Shown here: piece after piece, positions 52,036 through 63,284 of the stretch
Layout: each line of letters opens with the position of its first letter
Position numbering within the stretch: position 1 is the stretch's first letter
DNA from: Cristatella mucedo
Lineage: Eukaryota > Bryozoa > Phylactolaemata > Cristatellidae
Direction of reading: 5' to 3'
Assembly: GCA_009760855.2 (NCBI GenBank)
Contig: WPIO01000007.1
Span: forward strand, 9,750,001-9,814,000
Length of the DNA stretch: 64,000 bases
Translations under genes and position numbers: made by a program
The notes under the pieces: model-generated
Told to the model about the DNA's origin: nothing
The model's database searches: none
Seen by the model: only the letters and a program-made list of their open reading frames with translations

Positions 52036-52844
52036 CTGCAAAGCGGGTGGAAGCAAGAGAGCGATTCGGCTGCAGGGCGACGGCGAGTCGGCGGCGGCGG
52101 CGCTGGCGCGAGCAGACGCGCGTATGGCTTTATAGCGTCGACAGAGATCTGCGGTGCCGTGGCCGCGGCGGCGCAGCTGTCCGTGGCCAGCAGCTACGGC
52201 GCCGCCGTGGCCATTCGTGGATCCACATCCCCCCACTGCACCCTGAAGCTCAATCCGACGGCGGGCTGAGCGGTAGCGCGATACAAGGCCAGCGCCTGAA
52301 CTCGGCCGAGCAGAGGCTGTCTGCGAGGGGAAACGGCACGTCCAGCGGACTACTCTCATCCTCGCGGCAGCTAGCCGCCCCTGAGACTGCTGCGATAGCT
52401 CGACGTTGCACGTCGGCGGCAGCTGCAATGAATGCTTACTTAGAGTGAGACCGCCAGAAAGCGATCCTTCGCCTGCGCACAGCCGAATAAGGCTGTTCTA
52501 TCGGGACTAGTTGATTCAGGAATCGGGTACCTCACCAATGGATCTTTGCCTTTAGATTCTCTGCGTCCGACGCAAGGAATGCTTGACGCAATTACCGACG
52601 CACGCCAGCGGACCGGGCGCCGAGCTTACTATTCGTCGCTTTAACGATGTAGGATAGATATTCCGTGAAGGATTTCCGTCCGGCAACCAGACGGTCATTT
52701 TAAAACGCTATCCAAGATTGTAAGATTCGCTAACATCTGGATCATTGCTACCTAATCATCGTGCAAAAAGAAGGCGCATCGGCCAGGCCCGAGCCGGCCT
52801 AGCTAGCTTAGACGCACTGGCTGCTCGGGCCAGGCGGCTGGAGA
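52036..52844. other. Intron of the unidentified gene, CpG-rich at left
   Basis: 52040-52440 is very GC/CpG-rich. Long frames on both strands there look compositional. No repeat is recognised. Confidence 0.35.
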
Positions 52845-53050
52845 CAGCTATGATACACTAACCAAGCTCAAATCCTTTGAAGACACCGCCTGCGGTTCGT
52901 CTGCTCCAAAAGCCTGGAACTCACTCCCGACTGACGTCATGACATCCCGTGACTTAAGGACAGTAAAAAAAAGCTGAAATCCCACCACACGCTTTTCATA
53001 GTATATGCTGGGTCAGGGTGAATTGTCCTCGGTGTGTTAATGCGTGCTAC
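52845..53050 (+). mobile_element. CR1/Rex1-like LINE (family A) fragment
   Basis: CTCAAATCCTTTGAAGACACC, AAAAGCCTGGAACTCACTCCC and GACATCCCGTGACTTAAGGAC are the ORF2 C-terminal end and the start of the 3' UTR. There is no tail. Confidence 0.7.
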
Positions 53051-53398
53051 CGCTATGCCGCAGTAGTCCGGCTAACAGCGATTCTTGTTTTACTCGATTC
53101 CTCCCTCTTCTCTACCTTGCTCTTCAGACGTTCAGCTTTCTATGCTCTCATCTCCCATCGTTTACTCGTTCCTAAGTACCGCACGATTTCTGATTATCGG
53201 GCTGTCGTAGGCTAGCTAATCTGGCGCTCTCGTGGTGTAATGGCTGGCGTGATGTGTTCAATGTGGATTAATGTTTGACGTACTGAACCGACGCCCTAAA
53301 CCAGCACCTGCGGGATCTTCTGGCCATAGTGGCACCGTTACAGCTACCCATTTCTCTATTATCCATTTTGCTAACTAGCAGCAGCCTGCGTTGCTTAC

Positions 53399-53433
53399 CT
53401 TCGTCTGCATCGTGCACCGCTGGACGCGAAGGG
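53399..53433 (-). CDS. Unidentified gene, micro-exon c (35 bp)
   Basis: On the minus strand: acceptor TTCTTTTTCCAATTGCAG, donor GACGAAG|GTAAGCAA. One base completes a Ser codon from exon b; PSRPAVHDADE follows, then one base starts the Val completed by exon d. Both junction phases agree with neighbours and both splice sites are strong. Confidence 0.5.
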
Positions 53434-53581
53434 CTGCAATTGGAAAAAGAATAGCTCAAGAAAGCGCTACAGGAATCGAGGCTCATCAACTTGGCATCGA
53501 AAAGGTTAAGGCAGTAGTCAGCGTACGGCCGCCAAAGCAGAAAGTACGATTAGTGGGAAAGCTCTGCCACCGGCAACTTAC

Positions 53582-53613
53582 CTTCCGATACTTGTACTCA
53601 GCGCTATTCTCGG
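53582..53613 (-). CDS. Unidentified gene, micro-exon b (32 bp)
   Basis: On the minus strand: acceptor TTGGTTTTCAAGTGCAG, donor CGGAAG|GTAAGTTG. Phase 0 start; it encodes PRIALSTSIG and two bases of the Ser finished by exon c. The exon could be longer if a more upstream acceptor is used, since the frame stays open for about 18 codons upstream. Confidence 0.45.
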
Positions 53614-53894
53614 CTGCACTTGAAAACCAAGATTTCTCACTGGCGGTCCGCGTCTGGTGTGCTGGAACAAAACGGCACCGACGCACTCGCGGCCTGCGCT
53701 CGCTCGACAGGTCGGCCGACGGAGCTTGTCGACCGAGATGTCCCTGCGTTGCATTATTATCTCTTGAGGTAGTACTAGCAGTTGCGATTTGCTTTGAAAG
53801 AGCTCGAGCGAATCCGCGCACCAAGCGTCGGGAAGGTGTAAGGTCTAAGATCTAGGATGCTCTGAGATCCAAGCCGGCGCTCTAGTTTTTCCTT

Positions 53895-54062
53895 GTATGC
53901 GCAGCGCTGGTGTGGCACAGCGGTCAAGGTGCTCGCTCTTAACTACCAAGGTCAAGGTGAATGTATTTGCTGACTTGAGGTCGTGGGCTCGAGGCCAGAG
54001 GCATATGTGAAGCGCCTAAATAGAGAATAGAGATTAAGTTCTCTTAGGGTGCTATGCAAATG
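53895..54062 (+). mobile_element. tRNA-derived SINE (family 1), full length
   Basis: A box TGGTGTGGCACAGCGGTCAA, B box GTGGGCTCGAGGCC, CATATGTGAAGCGCC, then the core GAGATTAAGTTCTCTTAGGG and GCTATGCAAATGAAT. A 7-bp AGAGAAT duplication lies just before the core. It is located in an intron of the unidentified minus-strand gene. Confidence 0.8.
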
Positions 54063-54136
54063 AATGGTATTTTTTACAGTCAAATTTGTATGTGCTTGGT
54101 ATATATTTTTTATTTGGTATATGCTATGTATGCATA

Positions 54137-54258
54137 TATATATGTGTGTGTATGTGTGCGTGCGTGGGTGTGTGTGCGTACGTGCTTGTGTGTTTGGATG
54201 TGTAAGTTTGTTTGTGTTTGTGTGTGTGTTTGTGTGTGTGTGTGTATGTGTGTGTGTA
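54137..54258. repeat. Impure (TG)n microsatellite
   Basis: TG/TGTGCG/TTTG repeats after the SINE tail. Poly CV frames are artefacts. Confidence 0.9.
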
Positions 54259-54519
54259 ATTTTCAATTTTCTCCTATGAAACGCAAACTGCCTTCGCCGA
54301 GATGGGCGTAGATACCCATCGGTATTGAGGCTGACCTGACAGCTAAAGCTGCATCGATTAGCATAGAAAAGTCTCGTATCTGCCACGTTCAGCATGACCG
54401 TAGCAAAATGGTCGCCAGCAATTATAAACTGTAAGCAGCAAACCTTGAAATCTAAGCAGCGAACCCTAAAATGGGGTAATCGCATTCCCCCCCCCCCGAC
54501 GGCCGAGCGCACCACTTAC

Positions 54520-54566
54520 CTGACTCAGCTGCCGTGCAGCCGGGTCTTCAACAAGCCACGTCCCAC
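54520..54566 (-). CDS. Unidentified gene, exon a (47 bp)
   Basis: On the minus strand: acceptor GACGTCTTATTGCAG, donor GAGTCAG|GTAAGTGG. Two bases finish a codon begun upstream, then GTWLVEDPAARQLSQ, ending in phase 0, as exon b requires. The other two frames contain stops, which supports this one. Upstream exons were not identified. Confidence 0.5.
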
Positions 54567-56084
54567 CTGCAATAAGACGTCAGCCGGCGTGTCAGCTGGC
54601 GCGCTGAGCATCCCTAGCCGTCGTCAGTGCAGACCGATCGCAGTCCAATGACGGGGCAAGCAGCCGCGACTTTAAAGGCGAAGTTAGCGAACCAGAAGCA
54701 GTGAGCTGGCAGCTCGATGTCGCCGCATGCGCTGCCCGCAGCCATCTTGGATCCGAAATATCTTAATGCTTCAAGGGGTATAGAAGGTTCAGGCGTCGCG
54801 GGCATTCGTCGCACATCGGCAACGACTTGCACAGTTACGAGCGCCCGTCGTGTTTTCTGCTCGAGGACATTTTTGCAGACGCCGCTACGGCGCGTTTGAC
54901 AGTGAGTAGTAACTAGCCAGGCACCCGACACATTACAGAGTCAATCTCGCATAGAAAGCTTAAAAAGACATTTCACGACACAGCACTCGGAGTCTTAGTC
55001 TGCCGGAAGCGATGTCGCCGTCTCACCGATTTCTGTTAAGCGTAGCGTGACGTCAGTAGCCACCCAACGAATACACCTGAGCGAGCGAGCGGGAGCGAGG
55101 CGGAAGAGGCCGCAGCGGGCGCAATTAACCGACCCGGGACGAATGTGGGTGGGTGGGTGGTGGGGGGGGGGGGGGGTAGAGCTTGCCGATCGACGTACGC
55201 ATTCCTACAGCTGGCTGCTTTGTAAGGTAAAGCTTCGGCCGGCTTAACGACTCTCTGCGTGACCGCCAGTCGACGCCATGCGCCCTAGGCGACCAGCTGC
55301 AGGTTTACGAGACGCTATAGCGAAGGGGTTGATCGCTACGCGATTCATTCGACGCACGCAGCGCATGCGATTACTTCGCCTATAGACCTTCGACACGTTG
55401 GAATAAAGCCGAGGCTCTAGATGAAGTGGTAGGTCCATCTGCAAAAGAAAAAAGTGTAGGCAAGCTTAGACTTGGCCATGGCAGGTCGCACTCTAGCTGT
55501 TGCAGAGCGAGACCCGCCTTCGCTTGCCGGCGCGTACGCGGGGCGGTTGCAGAGGCGCTCGCAAGCTGCCGCTACGAATTGCACGGACGGAGGACCGGGA
55601 GAGCGGCACCTTTTTAACGTCGATTCCGTTCCAAGTTTGATACTGCCTCAGCATGGCCTCTCTGCTCCGATTGTGCTGCTCGCTGGTCTGGACCGGACGC
55701 CACGCGTGCGAGCAGCTCGAGTCGGCCGTCTGCAATGCATCGACCTCCGAAAGAAAAGAAGCTGAAAATACGCCGCCATTTGCCAATAAGAATGCGACGG
55801 TATGGGAGGAAGGAAGTTTCATTGATCCGGACTCACGTCGTGGTCTTGGTGGAAGTACCGTCTGGCAGTGCCCTGTTGAATGTGAGTTCCTGCAGCAATG
55901 ATAAAGAAAGAGGTTCATCTCGACGGAGCGAAGAGTTCGCTTCGCGGCGTGCACTTACGAGCCGCCCTGCTTCGCTGCCGCTGCGTCGAGTGCAACTGGA
56001 ATTATGCACTCCAGCCGCGCTAGGCTTCGGCCGACAGGTCACGTGCTCCACCAGCTCTCTCCCAAAGGCTTCCGGTCTTAGTCT
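54567..56084. other. CpG-rich region, possible promoter area
   Basis: GC-rich with a perfect TGACGTCA at 55048-55055, a G run at about 55160-55174, and a minus-strand AAATGGCGGC (YY1-like) near 55775. Several short frames are open but none is recognisable (for example 82 codons from an ATG at 55653). Confidence 0.3.
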
Positions 56085-56396
<312 letters not shown>

Positions 56397-56399
56397 GCC

Positions 56400-56785
56400 A
56401 CCCCCTCCCCCTCGCCGGTAGTCTGGGTCTCGCACTGGACCTGGTGAAAGACAATGGCACCGATATGGTAATCCTTGATGTGCCGGTGCCGCTCGACTGC
56501 AGCAAGATGCTTGAAGCTGGTAGCCCGGAACGAGACCAATAAGTATGCGGCCATTGCCTGGTCTTTCCTGGCCGCTGGCTACCGGTCGTCAGTGGTGAGG
56601 CCCTTCGCGGTCGGGTCTCTCGGCAGCTGGTGGCCAAACAAAGGAGCTTGCCTGGCCGACCTCGGCATCCCATGCGTGGAGAGAAAGGCATTGAGGCGGC
56701 ACTTCGTCTCCGACGTAATTACCGGCTCAGAAGCTGTGTGGTTCCTTTTCCTGGACCGGGAGGCCCGGGTAGCACCCACGACCCC
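56400..56785 (+). mobile_element. Fragment of another non-LTR retrotransposon (R2-like C-terminus?)
   Basis: The frame from 56475 encodes LVARNETNKYAAIAWSFLAA, GYRSSVVRPFAVGSLGSWWP and LGIPCVERKALRRHFVSDVI. The VGSLGSWxP..LGI..(R)RxxVSD pattern is familiar from the end of some retrotransposon polyproteins, possibly the R2 group. Only this end is present. Confidence 0.45.
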
Positions 56786-56939
56786 GGCAGGGCAGGGCAG
56801 GGCAGGGCAGGGCAGGGCAGGGCAGGGCAGGGCAGGGCAGGGCAGGGCAGGGCAGGGCAGGGCAGGGCAGGGCAGGGCAGGGCAGGGCAGGGCAGGGCAG
56901 GGCAGGGCAGGGCAGGGCAGGGCAGGGCAGGGCAGGGCA
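56786..56939. repeat. (GGCAG)n minisatellite, about 31 units
   Basis: Virtually perfect 5-bp tandem array of about 154 bp directly after the retroelement fragment. Because 5 is not a multiple of 3, all frames stay open (QGRAG, PALPC and similar), and these are artefacts. Confidence 0.97.
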
Positions 56940-57039
56940 CCGGCTAATGTATATATTCAGCATAAAAATTTCAATAAATCGTTGTTAATATATTGCCATG
57001 CCTATATATTCCTTTATATAAATTTAGGAATACATATAT

Positions 57040-57140
57040 GAATATATATAATATATCACACATAATATAATGAATTATATACACACACACACATAAATAT
57101 ATATCTATATATATATATATTTATATATATACATATACAT
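57040..57140. repeat. AT-rich simple repeat patch
   Basis: Mixed TATA, CACA and ATAT units between the minisatellite and the next SINE. Confidence 0.8.
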
Positions 57141-57149
57141 TCATGATTC

Positions 57150-57292
57150 ATATGTATGACACCCTAAGAGAACTTAATCTCTATTCAGGTGCTTATGCTA
57201 CGGGGCTCGAGCCCACGACATAAAATACATTCACGTTGACCTTGGTCAGAGCGAGCACCTTAACCACTGGGCTAAACCGGCATGCTTCTGTC
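57150..57292 (-). mobile_element. tRNA-derived SINE (family 1)
   Basis: CACCCTAAGAGAACTTAATC hairpin end, reversed B box GGGCTCGAGCCCACGAC, a short internal insertion (ATAAAATACATTCACG), reversed A-box region GAGCACCTTAACCACTGGGC. Confidence 0.75.
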
Positions 57293-57389
57293 CGCTTTAT
57301 AAATGAGGCAGTTAATGTTTAGCGGTGTTTATGTCTTTTTACTCGTATATGCGCATCTGTACAACCGTCTGGAGGTATTTGTGCAAAAG

Positions 57390-58110
57390 CCTTTTTTATC
57401 TCTTCCTCTTTTGCCTGTGCTGTTACCCATTTGCAACTGCTTCAAACTCAAATGCGCGTTTGGTTTTTCGCCAACGGCGTAGCTGCCACGTTACCCACTG
57501 CTGTCTGAGCTTCACTGGCTCCTTAATCAATCGTCGAATCGATTTCAAGATCCTTAGTCTGGCTTAGACAGGTCATTAGCACCAGTCTATCTATCAGACA
57601 TTTGGTCTTCCGGTTCGCTCTTTCACCACCTGCTCCTCTTCAGCATCTGATCGTCTAAACGTCCCTATCACTAAATTGAAATAATATGATGATCTAGCCT
57701 TCAGCTGGTATGCGCCAAAAGTCTGGAACTCGCATCCGGGTTGGGTCATGACCTCCAATAACCCTGCATCATTAAAGTCTCAGCTAAAAGCGCAGCTGTT
57801 CCAGTCAGCCTTTCCCTTCGCCCAATTAAATTTGTCTTGTTTTGTTCGGTGTGCTTTGCGTGAGCATCGACGCCTGATTCAGAGCATGTTATCAGCCGCA
57901 GGTCTCCCTAACCGGTGGCCGTTTGTGTCGTCCTCTGTGCTTTAGCAGTCTCGTCTAAGCACGACACTTTGTTTGCTTTAGCATGCTCGACGCCTTGCAC
58001 GTCACTCCTGGATATTGATTCTCTTGCAGCAAATTGTAAAGTGCCTGGACGGAGATTAGGTTCACCTAGGATACTATACAAACAAACTATTATTTTCATT
58101 ATTATGAGGT
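57390..58110 (+). mobile_element. LINE family C, ORF2 C-terminus and 3' UTR
   Basis: Residues NARLVFRQRRSCHVTH, RRIDFKILSLA and ASLKSQLKAQLFQSAFPF are the C-terminal end of a CR1-group ORF2. The 3' UTR ends GTAAAGTGCCTGGACGGAG..CACCTAGGATACTATACAAA with AT-rich triplets. The hairpin-type end resembles family A but is diverged. Confidence 0.65.
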
Positions 58111-58159
58111 CTACACAACTGCATGTAACTGTTTAGCAATGCACTTAGCGTAAGTGAGC

Positions 58160-58425
58160 ATAACACAGCGCACCTGTTTATAGTAGCATTCAGTGAGTCT
58201 TGCAATTCGTTATTTGTGTACTTACGCGTGCTGACGCTGTGCTCGCCGCCACTAATACTATTTAAATGTTAATAATGTGCATGTCACCTCTAACCATGTT
58301 ATATTTATTGACAGTGTACCACCAACCATTTGATTATATTTCCTTACAGTACATGTAAAGTGCGTAGAAAGAGATCAAGTTCTCTAAGGGCGCTTTACAA
58401 ATGTTATTACTATTATCATGATGAC
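58160..58425 (+). mobile_element. CR1/Rex1-like LINE (family A) 3' end
   Basis: AGCATTCAGTGAGTCTTGCA, GTGCATGTCACCTCTAACC, then GTAAAGTGCGTAGAAAGAG..GGGCGCTTTACAAATG and ATT triplets. Confidence 0.8.
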
Positions 58426-59559
58426 ACGCCGGTACGTGTTAGGTTGCCGTTCGGAGTTGGCGCGTAACACGACAAGCCACGACGTGTCCAAGCCTTTTCG
58501 GCCAGGCACAGAGAGCCCCACTTCCATATCTTAGCCACGACGAGGTGCTACTAAGAAAACTGCTTACATCATGTCAGGCGACCTACTACGCACTGTGGCC
58601 GCTCCACGATGCGACATTGCGATCGCGGGCCCAGAGGCAGCGACACTAATCTACGGGCTCACTAAGCCGACTCCCGGCCATCACAACGATGCCGGGAGCA
58701 TTACGGCGTGGCCATCGACCGCTGGCACGTCCGGAAGTGTCGTAGCTCTACCAATGCCGCAGCTCGGCGGGGTGGAGGGCGACCGCACTTTTTAAACTTT
58801 CGTTGCAGTGGCTTGTTTGAAGTGCGGCTCCGTGGGTTATGCCGCGACGCAAGCGTGGCTCTCAGCCGCGAGAGATGCGCTCGTCGTCGCCGTATCCGGG
58901 ACTGGCTCTCGTTTGACGCAGACTCGTCTCCGTCGCAGCGTCCAGCCGACGCGCTGGCTGATGAACGGTCTCGCATAGATCCTTCTTTACAAACATTTAC
59001 TTAACGCAGCCGACGTGGCCATTATTTCACACTTAACGAGCCTACTGAACGTCACCTGTGTGCATTGGAGCCGGGCGCAGATTCAATGCCACTGCCGTAG
59101 TATCAACATCGCGGCGGTGCGACCGCCGCTGCGCAGGTTTGGGCTCAATGCGAGAGTCGCCCGGGTGGCAGGTGCGAGCCGCCAGCGGCTAGGGCGCACC
59201 GGCCGAGGCCGCCGCCGCTGCCTAGAGCTAAACGCTCCGCAACGGCGGCCGCGCGAACTGCTCGGCCGCCGTGCGCGCGCGTGGCTCGCTCAGCTAGCCT
59301 CTGCGGCTCGTCCGACAGCGGCGCGAGTACGTATCGTAGCTAGGCAATTGATGCGGCGGCAGCGCCGTCGCACCCACAGCGCGCGTGTGCAGCCAGCGCT
59401 GTGCGGGCGGGGGGGGGGGGGGCGTGGCCCGTCACTCATCGTGACGCCGCAGGGCCAGCGAAGGGCGAGGGAAGCAGCTCCGGCTCCGGCTCGCCCTCGG
59501 ACCGACCTGAAGGGGCGTGTCGGACACCCCTAGGATAGGTCTGGGCAAGGTCTGGTTCC
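58426..59559. other. CpG-rich region without a recognised gene
   Basis: Very GC-rich, with a G run at 59408-59422. On the minus strand a short frame MSHRGAATVRSRSPDM ends at a donor-like GTAAGC near 58567. It might be a first exon, but no partner was found. Confidence 0.25.
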
Positions 59560-59720
59560 TTCCTTGGCTCTAAACCCTGGCTTCGCCTGTGGGTTACGTA
59601 CGGCTCTCGCTCTCCACGACCCGGGTCTCGGGTTCGAGTCATGCAGTTGGCGATCCTTTATAGCCCAGTGCAAGCGATGGCGACAGCATTAAGGCTCTCC
59701 CGCAGCTCCGTAAACGAGGC
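59560..59720 (+). mobile_element. tRNA-derived SINE (family 2), plus orientation
   Basis: GGGTCTCGGGTTCGAGTCATGCAG is a strong B box; CCCAGTGCAAGCGATGG and CGTCGAATCAGCTAAATTA match the family-2 tail. Confidence 0.6.
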
Positions 59721-60099
59721 CGTCGAATCAGCTAAATTATTATAGCTATTCTGATACTTGGAGTCAGGCTCGTCCGATGGCTGTCCGATGGTAGCGACAA
59801 AAGGAAGCAAATCCTGTTGGTCGATAGGCCGTGCAGTCCTTGCTGGGCGCGAGCAAAAACGGTCGTAGGAAAAACAAAAGCGCCTCTCGGCGAGGGAGGC
59901 GGGAAACGTCGGTGCGACGTAGGTCAGGATCGGCAATTGTTAAAAACGTAGCCGTTAGCATAACACAACGCTTACAGCATCTCTCCTCATCTCTCCATCT
60001 CTCTCCCTCCCTCTTTCTCTCTCTCCTCTCTCTTTCCCGCTCTTTCTCTCTCCCCATCTCTCTCGTTTTCTTAGTAATATTTGTAATGCCCAGTCTTCG
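59721..60099. other. No gene; CT-rich stretch
   Basis: Impure CT repeats at about 59978-60065. Confidence 0.5.
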
Positions 60100-60205
60100 C
60101 CCGCTTAGGCTGTGAGTGCGCTATACAAAATTCTCCTGCGTAACACCCACATGGTCTTTATGACTTTGTGGAGTTACTGACGGAGATACATTACATTACA
60201 TTCGC
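60100..60205 (+). mobile_element. LINE family B terminal 3' end
   Basis: GCTTAGGCTGTGAGTGCGCTA to GGAGTTACTGACGGAGATAC, then TTACATTACATT. About 100 bp, very similar to 50245-50345. Confidence 0.8.
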
Positions 60206-60679
60206 CGATACCAGCAGCGCCGCCGCTGCCACCGAAGAAGATCCAGTTTTACAGGTTCTCCGACTGGGCCAGATTTCATGAGGCCATATTGTAACGTGCT
60301 TAACTTCCGGGGCCCGCATGTGGTTGTCGGATAGGCTCGTGGCTCGCCCGTCGCACTCGAGCGCCCAGATAAAAAAATGTCTGCCATTAGTCTGAATCTT
60401 CTCTAAGCGAATAAGAATCAGGATATTCACTTGTAGAACGGATTTTCAGGGTGCGCCATAACAGCTGAGGGGCTACCTTTTCACTGAAGCATTGAATTAA
60501 ACTACACGCAGATAAGTGGATTTGCTTTTGATTATGCTACACAATTCTTACAGGCTTTTTAATTGCGTGCGTTTCGTAAGCATTGTACATTGGTAATTTT
60601 CATCATCTGTAGGCGTGTGGGTTTTTATCGCCTAGTTTAGCCATATTTATGATGCAATTATATGAATTCTTCATCAACC
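60206..60679. other. No recognised feature
   Basis: No coding or repeat match. Confidence 0.35.
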
Positions 60680-60915
60680 ATTTTTGTAGCACCCTGAGAG
60701 AACCAAATGTCTTCCTAAGCACTTTACGTAGGCTGAGAAGGAGGCGTGTCAACTGATTGGTGATTGTAACTTGCGAAACTGCTGCGGGCCTATGACTATA
60801 AACGACGATTCAGATTAACTGAGCAAATGATGTGACGATCAGTTGGGATTTTAGTTTTGCTCAGATGTCTCAGAGTTAGGGCATGTCGTGATGTCAATCG
60901 GTAACCCCACCACGT
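60680..60915 (-). mobile_element. Old LINE (family A relative) 3' end
   Basis: TAGCACCCTGAGAGAACCAAA and AAGCACTTTACGTAGGCTG (decayed hairpin), then a decayed 3' UTR and GGGCATGTCGTGATGTCAATC (C-terminal SPDLT region). It probably belongs with 61765-63060. Confidence 0.5.
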
Positions 60916-61764
60916 TTCGGCACCAAGGCCGCGTCCTAGACCCCATAATCAATTGTGAAAAACATGTCGCCAAACTTGTTTCGATGTCCTCCAATGAGTT
61001 AGCAAAAAGAACGCACTCCCTGAGGATCAAGCAATGCGAGGGAGTAACGGGCTCCGCAGAAAAGCGAAAGAGCGACTAGCGCTTATAAAGATAGCGGGGC
61101 AGCCAGCTAATACATATTTGGCTAGCTTAGGTACATCATTCGGGCTGGAATTGAACTGCAGGTCATGCGAGAGTCCGGGTTACGCTCTGAAACGTCGAAG
61201 AGTCTCCGCGTTCAGGCGCACGTTGATCGACGGCGCCACCATTCGCTGAAGCCAAGCGGCTGGCGATCAGCGATCGCTGCTTGCTTCCGCACGTGACGGA
61301 CGGCGAGCGTCGGTGAGAGCGCGAGTTCGACGGGCGGGGACCGCCACGGCTGCCGGAGCAGCGTGGCACTGCAGCCGCGCATCACTTGGTCTGAGCTCGT
61401 CTCCTCCCGATCTCCCCCTCATCTGCGCAGCTCTCCGCTTTCGGCTTCCGCTACCGACCTCGCTTTCGGCTTCGGGTTCGCCCGCAGACGCGCAGCTACT
61501 CGAAGTGCCGCGTAGCTCGACGGTCGGCGTGTTATGTCCGATTCCTTCACCGCCACGACGCCCGACGCGGCGGGACCAGAGGTCGCCGATAGCGACTCCC
61601 TGCCCTCAGCTGCTGACCCGAACGTCCGCGCGAAGTCCTTTCGCTCTAGATACCCCGAAGGAGAGCGAGCATCGCCGCCGAGCGACCGGGTGGGGGTGGC
61701 AGGGGGTTTCTGATGAGGCCTGCCCGGTTGGGTATCGGCTCTCCAGATGTGTAACTATTGTCTG
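60916..61764. other. GC-rich region without a recognised gene
   Basis: CpG-rich from about 61180. A plus-strand frame (61313-61765) is Pro/Ser/Arg-rich by composition and matches nothing I know. Confidence 0.3.
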
Positions 61765-62177
61765 AGCATGCCGAAAGGACGATATGTTATGAAACTGAAA
61801 GAGAGCAGATTTTCGTGTACAGCTGATGTGGTAATCTAGCGAAAATTAATTTTGTAACTGGACACTCGCAATCCACGCAGAGGCACGAGGAGAGATCCTG
61901 GCCGAGCCAATTTTGTGTGAGACGCTTTCCGAATCCAAGAGTGACTTTAGGTTAGCCTATATCTGCTAAGTTGATTTGATTGCCACTCAGTTTGACCAAG
62001 CCTAACGCCTAATGCCTAAGACTAAGACTAATTTCGAATTTCGGCAGCAAGAGATCTGAGAAAATACCAGGTGATCGATAGCAGGGTATGATCAAAGCAC
62101 AAATACAGCTGAGTGTCATCTTAATTAAAATTGACACCAAAATTATATGTAGCCATGGCGTTGGTTGGTAAAAGGGA

Positions 62178-62180
62178 TAG

Positions 62181-62271
<91 letters not shown>
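62178..62271. repeat. (GA)n microsatellite
   Basis: GA units, pure after about 62199, inside the old LINE RT. Confidence 0.95.
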
Positions 62272-62274
<3 letters not shown>

Positions 62275-63002
62275 TATATAGTAAGAATAAGCGGAACTAA
62301 AATAAAAATCGGGGGGTATCTCAAACTTCCAAAGCCACGCTGGATAACTGGTGACCGTGAGCATACAGATGCTAAAACCACTCACTTAAATAGCACCTAA
62401 ATCACTGTAGTGATTTGTTAATAATGCCAAGAAAAAATAATAGGTCCCAAGGAAGGACTTGATCAATATTGTCAAATGCCGCTAAGTGATCCAGCGAAAC
62501 TGGTCAGAGATTCTAGCTAAGCCGACATTCCCGAAAATGTACGTTCAATCGGTAGAGCTTTCGATGTAAATTAATTAAATCTAATTCTGGTTTACCTGAA
62601 ATTCACTTGATTGTTTTGTGTTACAATTTAGGCATTTAACTGCTATCCCACTCATAGTTCCTATTATTGTTCGTCTTTTAAAAGAATGGTAGCCATGAGA
62701 ATGGGCCAAAGTTATGTTAGTTCTCCTGGCCTAGCTCCGAGTTCTTATTGAGTGGCATGACAACGGCCTCAGTGAGAGGTACATGGGTCGTAGTGGCACA
62801 AGCATCAGGCCAACTACATGCACGTACTTCATTGTAGGAAGAAATCAATAAGTGCGGCATCTAGAGACCTGGTCTAGAGACCTCTGATTAGACTGGATGG
62901 TGAACTTAGAAGTGAGTTCAGGTCAGAAGATCTGGAGGGCGGGGTTGAGCGTGAGGATATAAGAAGAGAATGAAGATGAATGAGAAGTAGAGCTGGAGCT
63001 GA

Positions 63003-63027
63003 AAGAGAGAGAGAGAGAGAGAGAGAT
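63003..63027. repeat. Short (GA)n run
   Basis: About 25 bp of GA near the old LINE. Confidence 0.85.
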
Positions 63028-63073
63028 TTAATTGAAGGAAATAAGATCAATAGGAGTCCAATTTGAAGAGAGC

Positions 63074-63136
63074 CGAGCTGGTTTGGTCTGGTGGTTAAGG
63101 TGCTCGCCCCGACCAAGGTCTGACTGAGGTCGTTGG
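63074..63136 (+). mobile_element. SINE (family 1) 5' part cut by (TA)n
   Basis: GCTGGTTTGGTCTGGTGGTTAAGGTGCTCGCC is the SINE A-box region, followed by CCGACCAAGGTCTGACTGAGGTCGTTGG. The sequence breaks into (TA)n before the B box is complete. Confidence 0.65.
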
Positions 63137-63194
63137 ATATATATATATATATCACCTATATATACATCAGCTATATATATATATATATATATAT

Positions 63195-63282
<88 letters not shown>
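63137..63282. repeat. (TA)n microsatellite
   Basis: About 145 bp of AT with two short interruptions (CACC, CATCAGC). It sits between a SINE fragment and a LINE. Confidence 0.97.

Positions 63283-63284
<2 letters not shown>

Larger units (their letters stand above)
61765..63060 (-). mobile_element. Old LINE (family A relative), RT region, microsatellite-split
   Basis: Aligned by eye to the family on the minus strand: ACAGCTGATGTGGTAATCTAGCG, AGATCCTGGCCGAGCCAATTTTG, TGAGTGTCATCTTAATTAAA (YADD region), and near 62690 ATGGTAGCCATGAGAATGG (YRPVSLLP region). Heavily mutated. Confidence 0.6.

Noticed and set aside
51672-52448. 258-codon plus-strand frame
   Set aside because: Opposite to the minus-strand exon with matching splice phases. 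Its residues are low-complexity Ala/Arg/Gly from CpG-rich DNA.
55026-55076. Upstream exon for the unidentified minus-strand gene, ending at GTGAGA
   Set aside because: The phase required by exon a places a stop inside it.
56475-57041. 188-codon protein with AGQGR repeats
   Set aside because: The repeat part is the GGCAG array read in frame; only the first part is a retroelement fragment.
61313-61765. 150-codon Pro/Ser/Arg-rich frame
   Set aside because: GC-rich composition keeps frames open; there is no recognised motif or splice support.
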